Notes: a model not told the origin generated them from the letters alone. Positions 1 through 6,545 are shown, numbered from the stretch's first letter. The stretch is DNA of 7,547 nt from Candidatus Wildermuthbacteria bacterium (GCA_016177065.1 JACOVZ010000061.1:1-7547), one strand, 5' to 3'. Numbers and translations: made by a program.

Positions 1-147
1 CTTGGCCACGCGGGAGCGATTGTGAGCAAGGGCAGGGGATCTGCCTCTTCAAAGATAGAAGCATTAAAAAAAGCAGGGGCTTTGATTGCAGAAACTCCGG
101 AGGATATTCCTTTACTGGTGAACCATGAGATTTCGCACAAAAATTAG
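1..147 (+). CDS. C-terminal end of a succinyl-CoA/citryl-CoA synthetase alpha-type subunit (partial)
   Basis: Only the last 48 residues are present; the reading frame is open from base 1 and stops with TAG at 145-147. The fragment starts LGHAGAIVSKGRGSASSKIE and continues with an ALKKAG segment. This matches the C-terminal part of the ligase-CoA domain of SucD (GHAGAI, then a glycine-rich turn, then KxxALxxAG), which carries the domain's phosphohistidine His in the GHAG motif (here His3 of the fragment). ATP-citrate lyase has a related segment, but the turn here looks more SucD-like. The family forms an acyl-CoA from a carboxylate, CoA and ATP (or the reverse) through a phosphohistidine. Because a citryl-CoA lyase-type gene overlaps its 3' end by 23 bases, citrate may be the substrate, giving citryl-CoA; plain succinyl-CoA synthetase is the alternative. 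Family confidence is good; substrate is inference. Confidence 0.8.
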   Translation, partial: LGHAGAIVSKGRGSASSKIEALKKAGALIAETPEDIPLLVNHEISHKN

Positions 148-841
148 CAAAACAGAAAACGGAAAACATGAGATCTACGGGCATGACATTGTTGATCTCA
201 TAAAAAAACATTCATTTGAGGAAGTTGTTTTTTTGCTTTTGAAGGGCGCCTTGCCCAATGAAAAAGAAAAAGGGCTTTTGGGAAGCATGCTCGTTTCTTC
301 CGTGGAGAACGGCATTGAAGCCCCTTCTCTGTATGTGCCGCGTGTTGTTGCCGCGTCTGGAAATGCGGCGCACGTAGCTTTGGCCTCGGGCATGCTTTCT
401 ATAGGAGAAAGGCATGGAGGGGCGGCGGAGAAAGCGGCAAAGTTTTTTGCAGACCATATCGCAGAAGCTCCAGAAGCAGTTGTTGAAGACCACAAGAACG
501 AGATTATTCCGGGGTTTGGCCACAAAATTTATAAAGACGGAGATCCAAGAGCAAAGGCGCTTTTTGAAAAGGCGAAGGAGCTGGGATTTTCCTGCAAGTT
601 TTTTGATTTCGCATACGAGATTGAAAAAGAATTAGAAAAAAAGAAAGGCAAGAAACTTCCTTTGAATGTAGACGGGGCCTTGGCCTGCTGCATGCTTGAA
701 CTTGGCCTTGACCCAAGACTCGGGAAATCCCTCTTTCTCATTTCAAGAATCGTTGGAATGGCCGCTCATGTCTTGGAAGAAATGGAACAGGACAATTCTT
801 ACTACAGGCTTGAGCAAGAGGATATTCGCCATGAAAATTAA
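125..841 (+). CDS. Citryl-CoA lyase-type protein (citrate synthase fold; like the C-terminal part of ATP-citrate lyase)
   Basis: A 238-residue protein that would cleave citryl-CoA to acetyl-CoA and oxaloacetate in the cytoplasm. The three catalytic positions of the citrate synthase fold are all recognisable: His97 in GERHGGA, His133 in GFGHKIYKDGDPR, and Asp183 in LNVDG. The N-terminus (FRTKIS, then a Gly-rich IYGHDI segment) resembles the start of the citryl-CoA lyase domain of ATP-citrate lyase. The length fits a free-standing citryl-CoA lyase (about 250 residues) and is far short of a full citrate synthase (about 370-430). The start at 125 is the only ATG option, because an in-frame TGA lies at 119-121. 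It overlaps the upstream CoA-ligase gene by 23 bases and the next gene by 11, so the pair is probably co-translated. Physiological direction cannot be read from sequence; a minimal citrate synthase-like role is the alternative. Confidence 0.82.
   Translation: MRFRTKISKTENGKHEIYGHDIVDLIKKHSFEEVVFLLLKGALPNEKEKGLLGSMLVSSVENGIEAPSLYVPRVVAASGNAAHVALASGMLSIGERHGGAAEKAAKFFADHIAEAPEAVVEDHKNEIIPGFGHKIYKDGDPRAKALFEKAKELGFSCKFFDFAYEIEKELEKKKGKKLPLNVDGALACCMLELGLDPRLGKSLFLISRIVGMAAHVLEEMEQDNSYYRLEQEDIRHEN
817..821 (+). promoter_or_regulatory. Shine-Dalgarno for the yvcK-like gene
   Basis: AGAGG lies 9 bases before the ATG at 831, inside the end of the citryl-CoA lyase gene. It supports 831 as the start rather than the longer open frame that reaches back to 696. 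It is one of the few recognisable Shine-Dalgarno sites in the + strand operon. Confidence 0.55.
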
Positions 842-1802
842 GCCCATTCAACAAGTTCAGGGCAAGAATGTTGTCGTGATTGGCGGGGGAACCGGCACCT
901 ACACCGTCTTAAGCGGGCTTAAGAAGCATCCGCTGAATCTTACTGCCATTGTTTCAATGGCAGATGACGGAGGATCAACGAAGATTCTTAGGGAAGAATT
1001 CGGAATTTTGCCTCCAGGATCCGTGCGTCCAGCATTAGTTGCGCTTTCCCAGGAAGAGCGGCCTTTGGCTGAGCTTTTTAATTTTCGCTTTGCAAACGGA
1101 AGCTTTAACGGGCATAACTTTGGCAATTTGTTCATTACCGCATTAACAAAACAGCTTGGGAGCTTTGAAGAAGCCATTGAAATGGCAGGAAAGATTTTGG
1201 GCATTAAGGGTTCTGTCATTCCTTCAACGCTTCAAGATGTTAGGCTTTTTGCAGAGCTTGAGAATGGAGAGATTATTAGGGGAGAAGCGAACATTGACGT
1301 TCCGAGCCATGACGGAAGCCTCAGAATTCAAAAAGCGTGGCTGGAACCTGAAGCGAAAGCAAACCCCAAAGCGGTTGATGCTCTGAAGAAAGCAGATTTG
1401 ATTGTCATTGGCCCGGGCGACATATTTTCAAGCATTGTTCCGAACTTTTTGACAGAAGGCTTAGCGGACGCCGTAAGGAAGAGCAAGGCCAAAAAGGTAT
1501 ATGTGTGCAATATTATGACCAAATTCGGGGAAACAAAGGGGTTTGGCGCCCTTGATTTCTTCCAAACTATGGAACAGTATGTGGGAAGCAATGCCATTGA
1601 TTTTTTTCTTGTAAACAGCGCGAAGCCTTCCCAAGGCAGGATTAAGAAATATGAAAAAGAGAAGGCGGAATTCGTAGGGCTTATCCCGGAACATTTTAAG
1701 GGAAAACAGACTAAGGTGATCGTGAAAAATCTCATGCGGCCCAAGGGGTTTATCCGTCATGACCCAGATAAACTGGCGAACGTAATCATTTCTTTATTGT
1801 AA
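831..1802 (+). CDS. yvcK: YvcK/GlmR-type CofD-fold protein (gluconeogenesis factor family)
   Basis: A 323-residue Rossmann-like protein of the CofD/UPF0052 superfamily, bacterial YvcK branch. Visible motifs: GGGTGT at residues 18-23 (nucleotide-binding loop), ADDGGST at 44-50, NFGNL at 96-100, a GPGDIFSSIVPNFL segment at 194-207, CNIMTK then TKGF at 226-238, and HDPDKL at 310-315. The length is normal for YvcK (about 310-330). In Bacillus subtilis the family member (YvcK, also called GlmR) binds UDP-GlcNAc and supports peptidoglycan precursor supply; that is family knowledge, not proved here. The start at 831 puts the glycine motif at the usual distance from the N-terminus and has AGAGG 9 bases upstream. 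The GlmU-like gene begins 4 bases after the stop, a fitting neighbour for a UDP-GlcNAc-sensing protein. A true CofD (F420 synthesis) is less likely, because no F420 gene is nearby. Confidence 0.88.
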   Translation: MKIKPIQQVQGKNVVVIGGGTGTYTVLSGLKKHPLNLTAIVSMADDGGSTKILREEFGILPPGSVRPALVALSQEERPLAELFNFRFANGSFNGHNFGNLFITALTKQLGSFEEAIEMAGKILGIKGSVIPSTLQDVRLFAELENGEIIRGEANIDVPSHDGSLRIQKAWLEPEAKANPKAVDALKKADLIVIGPGDIFSSIVPNFLTEGLADAVRKSKAKKVYVCNIMTKFGETKGFGALDFFQTMEQYVGSNAIDFFLVNSAKPSQGRIKKYEKEKAEFVGLIPEHFKGKQTKVIVKNLMRPKGFIRHDPDKLANVIISLL

Positions 1803-1806
1803 TTTC

Positions 1807-3045
1807 ATGCAAGCCGTCATCATTGCAGCCGGAGAATCTTCAAGATTCTGGCCGCTCAATCAAGGCCATAAAACCCAAGCTCGCATTTTGGGAAAACCTT
1901 TGATCTACTGGACTATCAAAGGATTGGCGCAAAATGGCGTTCAAGACATTGTTGTGGTCTGTAAGACGGGTTCTTCTTTGCCAGAAGCGCTGAATGCCGG
2001 AAACGATCTTGGAGTTTCTTTGCGGTTTGTGTTTCAGGAAAAACCTCTGGGAACAGGAAATGCGCTGTGGCAGGCGAAGGATTTCATCAAGGAATCCTTT
2101 TTTGCTTTGTGGCCCAACAAAGTGAATGCCGGCAAGCTTGCCAAAGACATGAAAAATCACAAAGAAACCAGCGGGTTCCGGGCGGTCTTTGCGGGAGCTG
2201 AAACTCAGAGTCCCTGGGATTACGGCATTGCTCGTCTTGAAGAAAGCAGGCTTCTTGAAATTCACGAGAATCCAACGCCGGGAACTGAACCTTCAAAGAT
2301 TAAGATACTGGGGTTTTACTTTTTTGAGCCTGATTTCTTTGACTATTACGAAAAACTTGAAAAACACCACGAAGCAGATCTTATTGACGCAGTGAATCTT
2401 TACCTCAAAGACAGGAAAACTTCTGTGATGATGCTGGACAAGGATGTTCCGGCCCTGAAGTATCCATGGGAGCTGCTGGGCATTTTAGACATACTTTTGA
2501 ACTCAGAAAATTTTCAGCCCGGCATTCACAAAACAACAAAGATTGGATTGAATGTTATTATCAAGGGAGATGTGCATATAGGAGCGAATACAATTATCAA
2601 AGACAACACGATCATTGAGGGGCCGTGTTTTATCGGAGAAAATTGCGAGATAGGATACTCCAACGTGCTGAGGGGCCCTTTGGATATTGAAAAAGGAGTT
2701 AAAACCGGAGCGTTTTTTGAGGCAAAACACAGTATTATCCAGGAAGGAGCCAGTTTCCATTCTGGGTATATTGGAGATTCTATCATTGGAAAGAACTGCA
2801 AGTTTGGAGCAGGATTCATTTCGGCAAACCGCAGGCTTGATAGGCAGAATGTCTTAGTTGAAGTGAAGGGGAAGAAAGTTGATACCGGCGCTTCATTTTT
2901 AGGAGTTGCTGCAGGAGAGGGATCTTCGTTTGGAATCCAATCTGGGACCATGCCGGGAGTATTGGTGGGGTCAAACTGCAGAGTAGGGCCCGGGGTTAAG
3001 GTGTTTGCAAACCTTGAAGACGGCAAAACCTTGCGCTCAGAGTGA
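1807..3045 (+). CDS. GlmU-like sugar-1-phosphate nucleotidyltransferase / left-handed beta-helix acyltransferase
   Basis: A 412-residue two-domain protein. The N-terminal part (about 1-230) is a nucleotidyltransferase fold: AAGESSRFWPLN at 7-18 (a variant of the GxGTR loop), Lys22, LGKPLI at 28-33, and QEKPLGTGNAL at 77-87. The C-terminal part (about 245-405) is a run of hexapeptide repeats typical of left-handed beta-helix acyltransferases, with an SANRRLD segment at 339-345 and VDTG at 358-361, as in archaeal-type bifunctional GlmU. Such proteins make UDP-GlcNAc from GlcN-1-P, acetyl-CoA and UTP. Oddly, the metal-binding Asp expected after the PLGTG strand (normally hydrophobic-GD) is not there; the segment reads ALWPNKVNAG at 100-109. 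YPWELL at 219-224 resembles the second active-site region. The protein may therefore have altered or lost pyrophosphorylase activity. No Shine-Dalgarno is visible; it starts 4 bases after the yvcK-like stop. Confidence 0.82.
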   Translation: MQAVIIAAGESSRFWPLNQGHKTQARILGKPLIYWTIKGLAQNGVQDIVVVCKTGSSLPEALNAGNDLGVSLRFVFQEKPLGTGNALWQAKDFIKESFFALWPNKVNAGKLAKDMKNHKETSGFRAVFAGAETQSPWDYGIARLEESRLLEIHENPTPGTEPSKIKILGFYFFEPDFFDYYEKLEKHHEADLIDAVNLYLKDRKTSVMMLDKDVPALKYPWELLGILDILLNSENFQPGIHKTTKIGLNVIIKGDVHIGANTIIKDNTIIEGPCFIGENCEIGYSNVLRGPLDIEKGVKTGAFFEAKHSIIQEGASFHSGYIGDSIIGKNCKFGAGFISANRRLDRQNVLVEVKGKKVDTGASFLGVAAGEGSSFGIQSGTMPGVLVGSNCRVGPGVKVFANLEDGKTLRSE

Positions 3046-3050
3046 TTTCA

Positions 3051-3638
3051 ATGAGAGTGTTGAAGCTTTCAAAGAGCAACAGGGATGAGATAATAAAGAA
3101 AGCGATTCTCGTTTTTCGCAAAGGAGGAATTATTGTTTCTCCAACTGATACGGTGTATGGTTTACTAGGAGATGCTTTGAATCCCAAGGCGATTCGCGCA
3201 ATTTTCAAAATCAAAAAAAGAAGAAAAGATAAGCCCTTGGGAGTGTTCGTAAGGAATATTGAGCAGGCGAAAAGGTTTGCAAAGATTGCAAAAAGCCAGG
3301 AAAAACTATTGAGAAAATCCTGGCCAGGGCAATTCACCTTTATCCTTGAAAGCAGAGGCAATCTTCCCAAAGAGCTTGGTTCAAGAAAAACAATTGGAAT
3401 GAGATCTCCTGACAGCATATTTCTTCAAAAGCTTTTGACTCTGTGGTCTGGGCCTTTAGTCCAAACCTCAGCGAACATTTCAGGAAAACCCGCTAGCGAC
3501 AACGCAGAAGATATTGCAAAGCTGTTTTCAGGGAAATCTTTTTGCCCCGGCATGATTATTGACGGAGGGTTAAGTTCCTTGAGAGCATCAACAGTCATTG
3601 ATCTGGCGCATAACAAGAAAAGAATTTTAAGAAAATGA
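3051..3638 (+). CDS. tsaC: Threonylcarbamoyl-AMP synthase (TsaC/Sua5/YrdC family)
   Basis: A 195-residue YrdC-domain protein. It makes threonylcarbamoyl-AMP from threonine, bicarbonate and ATP, the first step of the t6A37 modification of ANN-decoding tRNAs. Motifs in order: SPTDTVYGL at 30-38, the basic KIKKRRKDKPL at 53-63 (the KxRxxxKPL substrate loop), WPGQFTFIL at 91-99, IGMRSP at 115-120, TSANISG at 139-145, and ASTVIDL at 179-185. It is the short TsaC form, without the C-terminal Sua5 domain. I chose ATG 3051 because it gives the usual short lead (MRVLKLSK) into the fold; a GTG at 3042 overlapping the upstream TGA (GTGA) would add three residues. The next gene starts with a 4-base ATGA overlap. 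No other t6A partner genes lie in the window. Confidence 0.93.
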   Translation: MRVLKLSKSNRDEIIKKAILVFRKGGIIVSPTDTVYGLLGDALNPKAIRAIFKIKKRRKDKPLGVFVRNIEQAKRFAKIAKSQEKLLRKSWPGQFTFILESRGNLPKELGSRKTIGMRSPDSIFLQKLLTLWSGPLVQTSANISGKPASDNAEDIAKLFSGKSFCPGMIIDGGLSSLRASTVIDLAHNKKRILRK

Positions 3639-4960
3639 AATCGCTCAAGAAAACCGATCCTGAAATCCGTACACTTATTGAAGCTGAGGAAACAAGGCGG
3701 AGATTTGGCTTAGAAATGATTCCTTCTGAAAATCATACTTCCCCATCAGTGCTTGAAGCACTAGGCTCCACTCTTACCGACAAATATTCAGAAGGCTACC
3801 CCGGGAAGCGCTATTACGGAGGCAACGAGTTCATTGATATGATTGAAAACTTGGCCAGAGCCCGCGCGCGCAAAGCATTTGGCGTTCCTTTTGCGAATGT
3901 GCAGCCCTATTCCGGGAGCCCTGCGAACCAGGCAGTGTATTTTGCGGTGTTAAAGCCAGGAGACGTTGTTATGGGCCTGGATCTTTCTCATGGAGGCCAT
4001 TTGACTCATGGATGGAAAACGAATTTCTCAGGCACTTTTTACAAATCAGTTCCGTATCATGTAACCAAAAAAGGCGTTGTTGATTTTGCAGAGGCAAGAA
4101 GGCTTGCCTTAAAACACAAGCCAAAGCTCATGTGGGTCGGGTTTACCGCCTACAGCAGGCAGTTTCCCTTTCGCGAAATGGCGAAAATAGCAGATGAGGT
4201 TGGGGCATATCTTGCAGCCGACATTTCTCATATCGCAGGCCTTGTTGTTGCAAAGGCGCACCCGAGCCCGGTTCCTTTTGCCCATATTATTACAACAACC
4301 ACGCATAAGACTCTTCGCGGGCCCAGGGGAGCTATTATCATGGTTACTCCAAAAGGGCTGAAAAAAGATCCCGATCTTCCTTTAAAGATTGATAAGGCTA
4401 TTATTCCGGGCCTTCAGGGTGGACCTCACAACCATCAGACTGCGGCCATTGCGGTGGCGCTTAAGGAAGCCCTGAAGCCCTCGTTTGCGGCATATGGAAA
4501 GCAAGTGGTGAAGAATGCAAAGGCCCTTGCAAAAGGCCTGATGCAAAGGGGATTGAGTATAGTTTCTCATGGAACCGACAATCACATGATGCTTGTTGAT
4601 CTTTCTTCATACGGAGCAGGGTCTGGCATATTTTTGCAGGATGCTTTGGATATGGCGGGCATCACCGTGAACAAGAATACAGTCCCCGGAGATCCGTCTT
4701 CTCCTTTTTATCCGAGCGGAATCAGGCTTGGAACTCCTGCCATTACCACAAGGGGCATGAAGGAGAAAGAAATGGGCCTGATTGCGGATTGGATTGCAAG
4801 AGTTGCAAAAGAAATCAGGCAATACCGGCTGCCCGCGGATCAAAAGGAAAGAGTCGCCTATCTCAAGAGGTTTAAGAAAGAAATCGCGAAAAACCTTGCG
4901 TTGAAAAAAGTGAAAGGGGAAGTAAAAAAGCTGTGCTTAAGATTTAAGCTTCCCTACTGA
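3635..4960 (+). CDS. glyA: Serine hydroxymethyltransferase
   Basis: A 441-residue PLP enzyme of fold type I that interconverts serine plus tetrahydrofolate with glycine plus 5,10-methylene-THF. Signature segments: EMIPSEN at 27-33, YSEGYPGKRYYGG at 51-63, PYSGSPANQAVY at 91-102, LSHGGHLTHG at 117-126, ADISHIAGL at 195-203 (PLP-pyridine Asp196), and TTTTHKTLRGPRG at 220-232 with the Schiff-base lysine at Lys225. GGPHNHQTAA and GIRLGTPAITTRG follow later in the chain. The end (KLCLRFKLPY) is the usual SHMT C-terminus, and the length is normal (about 415-440). The start overlaps the tsaC stop as ATGA, and no strong Shine-Dalgarno is visible, so coupling is likely. The folD gene begins one base after its stop, so the two enzymes form an adjacent C1-folate pair. 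Confidence 0.97.
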   Translation: MKSLKKTDPEIRTLIEAEETRRRFGLEMIPSENHTSPSVLEALGSTLTDKYSEGYPGKRYYGGNEFIDMIENLARARARKAFGVPFANVQPYSGSPANQAVYFAVLKPGDVVMGLDLSHGGHLTHGWKTNFSGTFYKSVPYHVTKKGVVDFAEARRLALKHKPKLMWVGFTAYSRQFPFREMAKIADEVGAYLAADISHIAGLVVAKAHPSPVPFAHIITTTTHKTLRGPRGAIIMVTPKGLKKDPDLPLKIDKAIIPGLQGGPHNHQTAAIAVALKEALKPSFAAYGKQVVKNAKALAKGLMQRGLSIVSHGTDNHMMLVDLSSYGAGSGIFLQDALDMAGITVNKNTVPGDPSSPFYPSGIRLGTPAITTRGMKEKEMGLIADWIARVAKEIRQYRLPADQKERVAYLKRFKKEIAKNLALKKVKGEVKKLCLRFKLPY

Positions 4961-4961
4961 T

Positions 4962-5777
4962 ATGGAATTGTTATCCGGAGAACCTATCGCAAGGCGCATG
5001 ATTTCTGATTTAAAGCCCCGCATTGGTTTAAACCTCTCTCTTTCCGTGGTGCAAGTTGGAGAGAATAAGGTTTCTGAAAGATATATCGGAGAAAAAGCCA
5101 AGGTTGCAAAAGAACTCGGTATTAGTTTTAAGGTAGCGCGTTTTCCCAGAGAGGTTTCCCAAGAAGAGCTGGAAAAGAGCGTTGCGGAGTTAGGGTTAAA
5201 CAAAGGCGTTTCCGGAATCATTATTCAGCTTCCTTTGCCAGCCCATCTTTTTGCTCAAAAAGTTCTTGATTTAATCCCTTTGGGAAAAGACGTTGATGTT
5301 CTTTCATCTGCAAACTTTGAGCTGTTTAAACAAGGAAGATCACGAATTCTGCCGCCAACTATAGAAGCTATTTCTTGCCTTCTTCAGGAATCTGGAGTTT
5401 CAATACAAGAGAAGAATACAGTGATTATTGGAAAGGGCAGGCTTGTGGGCGAGCCTTTGCGCGTCTGGTTTCTGCAAAAAGGGATTACGCCAGTTGTTGC
5501 TGATAAATCAACCTTGAATATCGGGGAGCTTGCAAGAAGCGCAGACATTCTCATTTCAGCCGCAGGAAAAGCAGGCCTGATAACGGGAGATATGGTAAAA
5601 GAGGGAGCAGTTGTGATTGATGCCGGGACCAGCGTTGAAAGCGGAGAAGCGAAAGGAGATATAGACTTTGAAAGCGTTTCAAAGAAAGCCGCATACATAA
5701 CTCCTGTGCCAGGAGGCGTGGGGCCGCTTACGGTTGCCAACCTTTTTAATAATCTGGTAAAACTTTCAGAGCAATGA
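4962..5777 (+). CDS. folD: FolD: methylene-THF dehydrogenase / methenyl-THF cyclohydrolase (divergent)
   Basis: A 271-residue bifunctional folate enzyme that oxidises 5,10-methylene-THF to methenyl-THF and hydrolyses it to 10-formyl-THF, using the product of the adjacent GlyA. The catalytic set is visible: Tyr41 and Lys45 (YIGEK), Gln89 in QLPLP at 89-93, and Asp112 in KDVD. The nucleotide-binding domain shows VIIGKGRLVGEPL at 154-166, and the family C-terminal signature TPVPGGVGPLTVAN lies at 247-260. Several usually constant positions differ: DGF after the KDVD Asp is VLS here, PCTPxG is PPTIEA at 131-136, the GRSxxVGxP loop is GKGRLVGEP, and a VADKST segment (178-184) stands where many family members have CHSxT. 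This could affect cofactor preference. It starts one base after the glyA stop and ends in an ATGA overlap with the PAP2 gene. Confidence 0.93.
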   Translation: MELLSGEPIARRMISDLKPRIGLNLSLSVVQVGENKVSERYIGEKAKVAKELGISFKVARFPREVSQEELEKSVAELGLNKGVSGIIIQLPLPAHLFAQKVLDLIPLGKDVDVLSSANFELFKQGRSRILPPTIEAISCLLQESGVSIQEKNTVIIGKGRLVGEPLRVWFLQKGITPVVADKSTLNIGELARSADILISAAGKAGLITGDMVKEGAVVIDAGTSVESGEAKGDIDFESVSKKAAYITPVPGGVGPLTVANLFNNLVKLSEQ

Positions 5778-6256
5778 ATCCCGTTATTGTTTTCTTTTCA
5801 GAATATCTCCAATACGCTGTTGCTGCAATCGTAGCAGTATTCTTGTTAAGAGACTGCAAAAAGAATCTTTCTCTTATTGCGCAGACTGCGGGAGCCGCAA
5901 TCCTTTCTCGGGGAGTGTTCACCGAGATTATTCGTTTTGTCTGGCACAGAGACAGGCCGTTTGTGGAGCAGAACTTTATTCCGTTGGTTCCGCATGCTGA
6001 TTCCGCTTCTTTTCCCTCGGGCCATGCGGCATTCTTTTTCGCGATAGGATTTGTTTTGTATGCGTATAACAAAAAATTAGGGATTTTCGTTCTTGCCTCA
6101 AGCACCCTGATCTCTTTTGCCAGAGTTTTAGCCGGGCTTCATTGGGTTTCAGATATTGCAGGGGGAGTATTTATCGGTATGCTGTCAGCAGTGATCGTGA
6201 TACAGTTAATGCATAAATATGGAAATCGTTTCATTGGCAGATCTCCAGAAGCTTGA
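5774..6256 (+). CDS. PAP2-family membrane phosphatase (undecaprenyl-diphosphatase-like)
   Basis: A 160-residue membrane protein with all three motifs of the type 2 phosphatidic acid phosphatase family. Motif 1 is RFVWHRDRP at 54-62, with Arg54 where the KxxxxxxRP consensus has Lys. Motif 2 is PSGH at 81-84 (catalytic His84). Motif 3 is ARVLAGLHWVSD at 116-127 (Arg117, nucleophile-type His123, Asp127). Hydrophobic stretches at about 4-25, 35-50, 85-98, 103-120 and 128-146 suggest around five membrane segments. Small bacterial members such as BcrC dephosphorylate undecaprenyl diphosphate at the membrane, recycling the cell-wall lipid carrier; other lipid-phosphate substrates are possible. The ATG overlaps the folD stop by 4 bases, and the 3' end overlaps the next gene by 38 bases. 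Confidence 0.9.
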   Translation: MNPVIVFFSEYLQYAVAAIVAVFLLRDCKKNLSLIAQTAGAAILSRGVFTEIIRFVWHRDRPFVEQNFIPLVPHADSASFPSGHAAFFFAIGFVLYAYNKKLGIFVLASSTLISFARVLAGLHWVSDIAGGVFIGMLSAVIVIQLMHKYGNRFIGRSPEA

Positions 6257-6545
6257 TATCCGCATTGGAAAAGTACTGCACGCGGAAAGAATTGCGGATA
6301 CAAACAAGCTCATACGGCTTGAGATTGATTTTGGCGTGGAAACAAGACAGGTAATAACAGGAATGGCAGAGTTCTTTGAGCCTTCCCATTTCATAGGCAA
6401 AGAGATCCCCGTGATCGTGAACTTAAGCCCCAGGAACATCCAAGGCATTGAGAGCCAGGGAATGATTCTTGCGGTGGAGGCAGCAGGAAGGCCTGTGTTG
6501 CTGTATCCTGAGCAAGAAGTGCCTCCAGGAAGCATGGTGCGATAA
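6219..6545 (+). CDS. Stand-alone tRNA-binding OB-fold domain, MetRS C-terminal (MetG beta / Trbp111) type
   Basis: A 108-residue EMAPII/Trbp111-type OB domain that would bind tRNA in the cytoplasm, acting as a free homodimer or as a detached C-terminal domain of methionyl-tRNA synthetase. Seen: KLDIRIGKV at 11-19, RQVITGMAEFF at 43-53, IGKEIPVIVNLSPR at 59-72, and SQGMILAVE at 79-87. The SxGMxLAA-like segment is the MetG/Trbp111 form, unlike the SEVLVLG-like form of CsaA. The start at 6219 gives the standard short lead (MEIVSLADLQ) into the domain, but the gene then overlaps the PAP2 coding region by 38 bases. An in-frame TTG at 6234 would shorten the overlap and cut into that lead. No Shine-Dalgarno is visible. 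It is the last gene of the + strand run and is followed by a hairpin terminator. A MetRS catalytic gene is not in the window. Confidence 0.88.
   Translation: MEIVSLADLQKLDIRIGKVLHAERIADTNKLIRLEIDFGVETRQVITGMAEFFEPSHFIGKEIPVIVNLSPRNIQGIESQGMILAVEAAGRPVLLYPEQEVPPGSMVR

Noticed and set aside
99..103. GGAGG before the citryl-CoA lyase start.
   Set aside because: It is 21 bases from the ATG at 125, too far to act as a normal Shine-Dalgarno; it is explained by Pro-Glu-Asp codons of the upstream gene.
696..830. Upstream in-frame extension of the yvcK-like gene.
   Set aside because: It lies inside the citryl-CoA lyase gene, adds 45 residues not seen in the family, and the Shine-Dalgarno favours 831.
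2095..2140. A frameshift in the GlmU-like gene as the cause of the missing Asp.
   Set aside because: The same frame carries family motifs on both sides (QEKPLGTGNAL before; PWDYGIA and the repeats after), and the ALWPNKVN segment keeps the expected length, so a local frameshift is not supported.
2526..3026. Long antisense open frame (166 codons) opposite the GlmU-like gene.
   Set aside because: It is a mirror of the hexapeptide-repeat coding sequence with a Pro/Ser/Phe-rich product and no motif.
3042..3050. GTG start for tsaC overlapping the upstream TGA.
   Set aside because: Possible, but ATG 3051 gives the usual N-terminus; neither start has a Shine-Dalgarno, so the choice is not certain.
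5384..5740. Antisense open frame (118 codons) opposite folD.
   Set aside because: Shadow of a conserved coding region; no recognisable domain or start signal.
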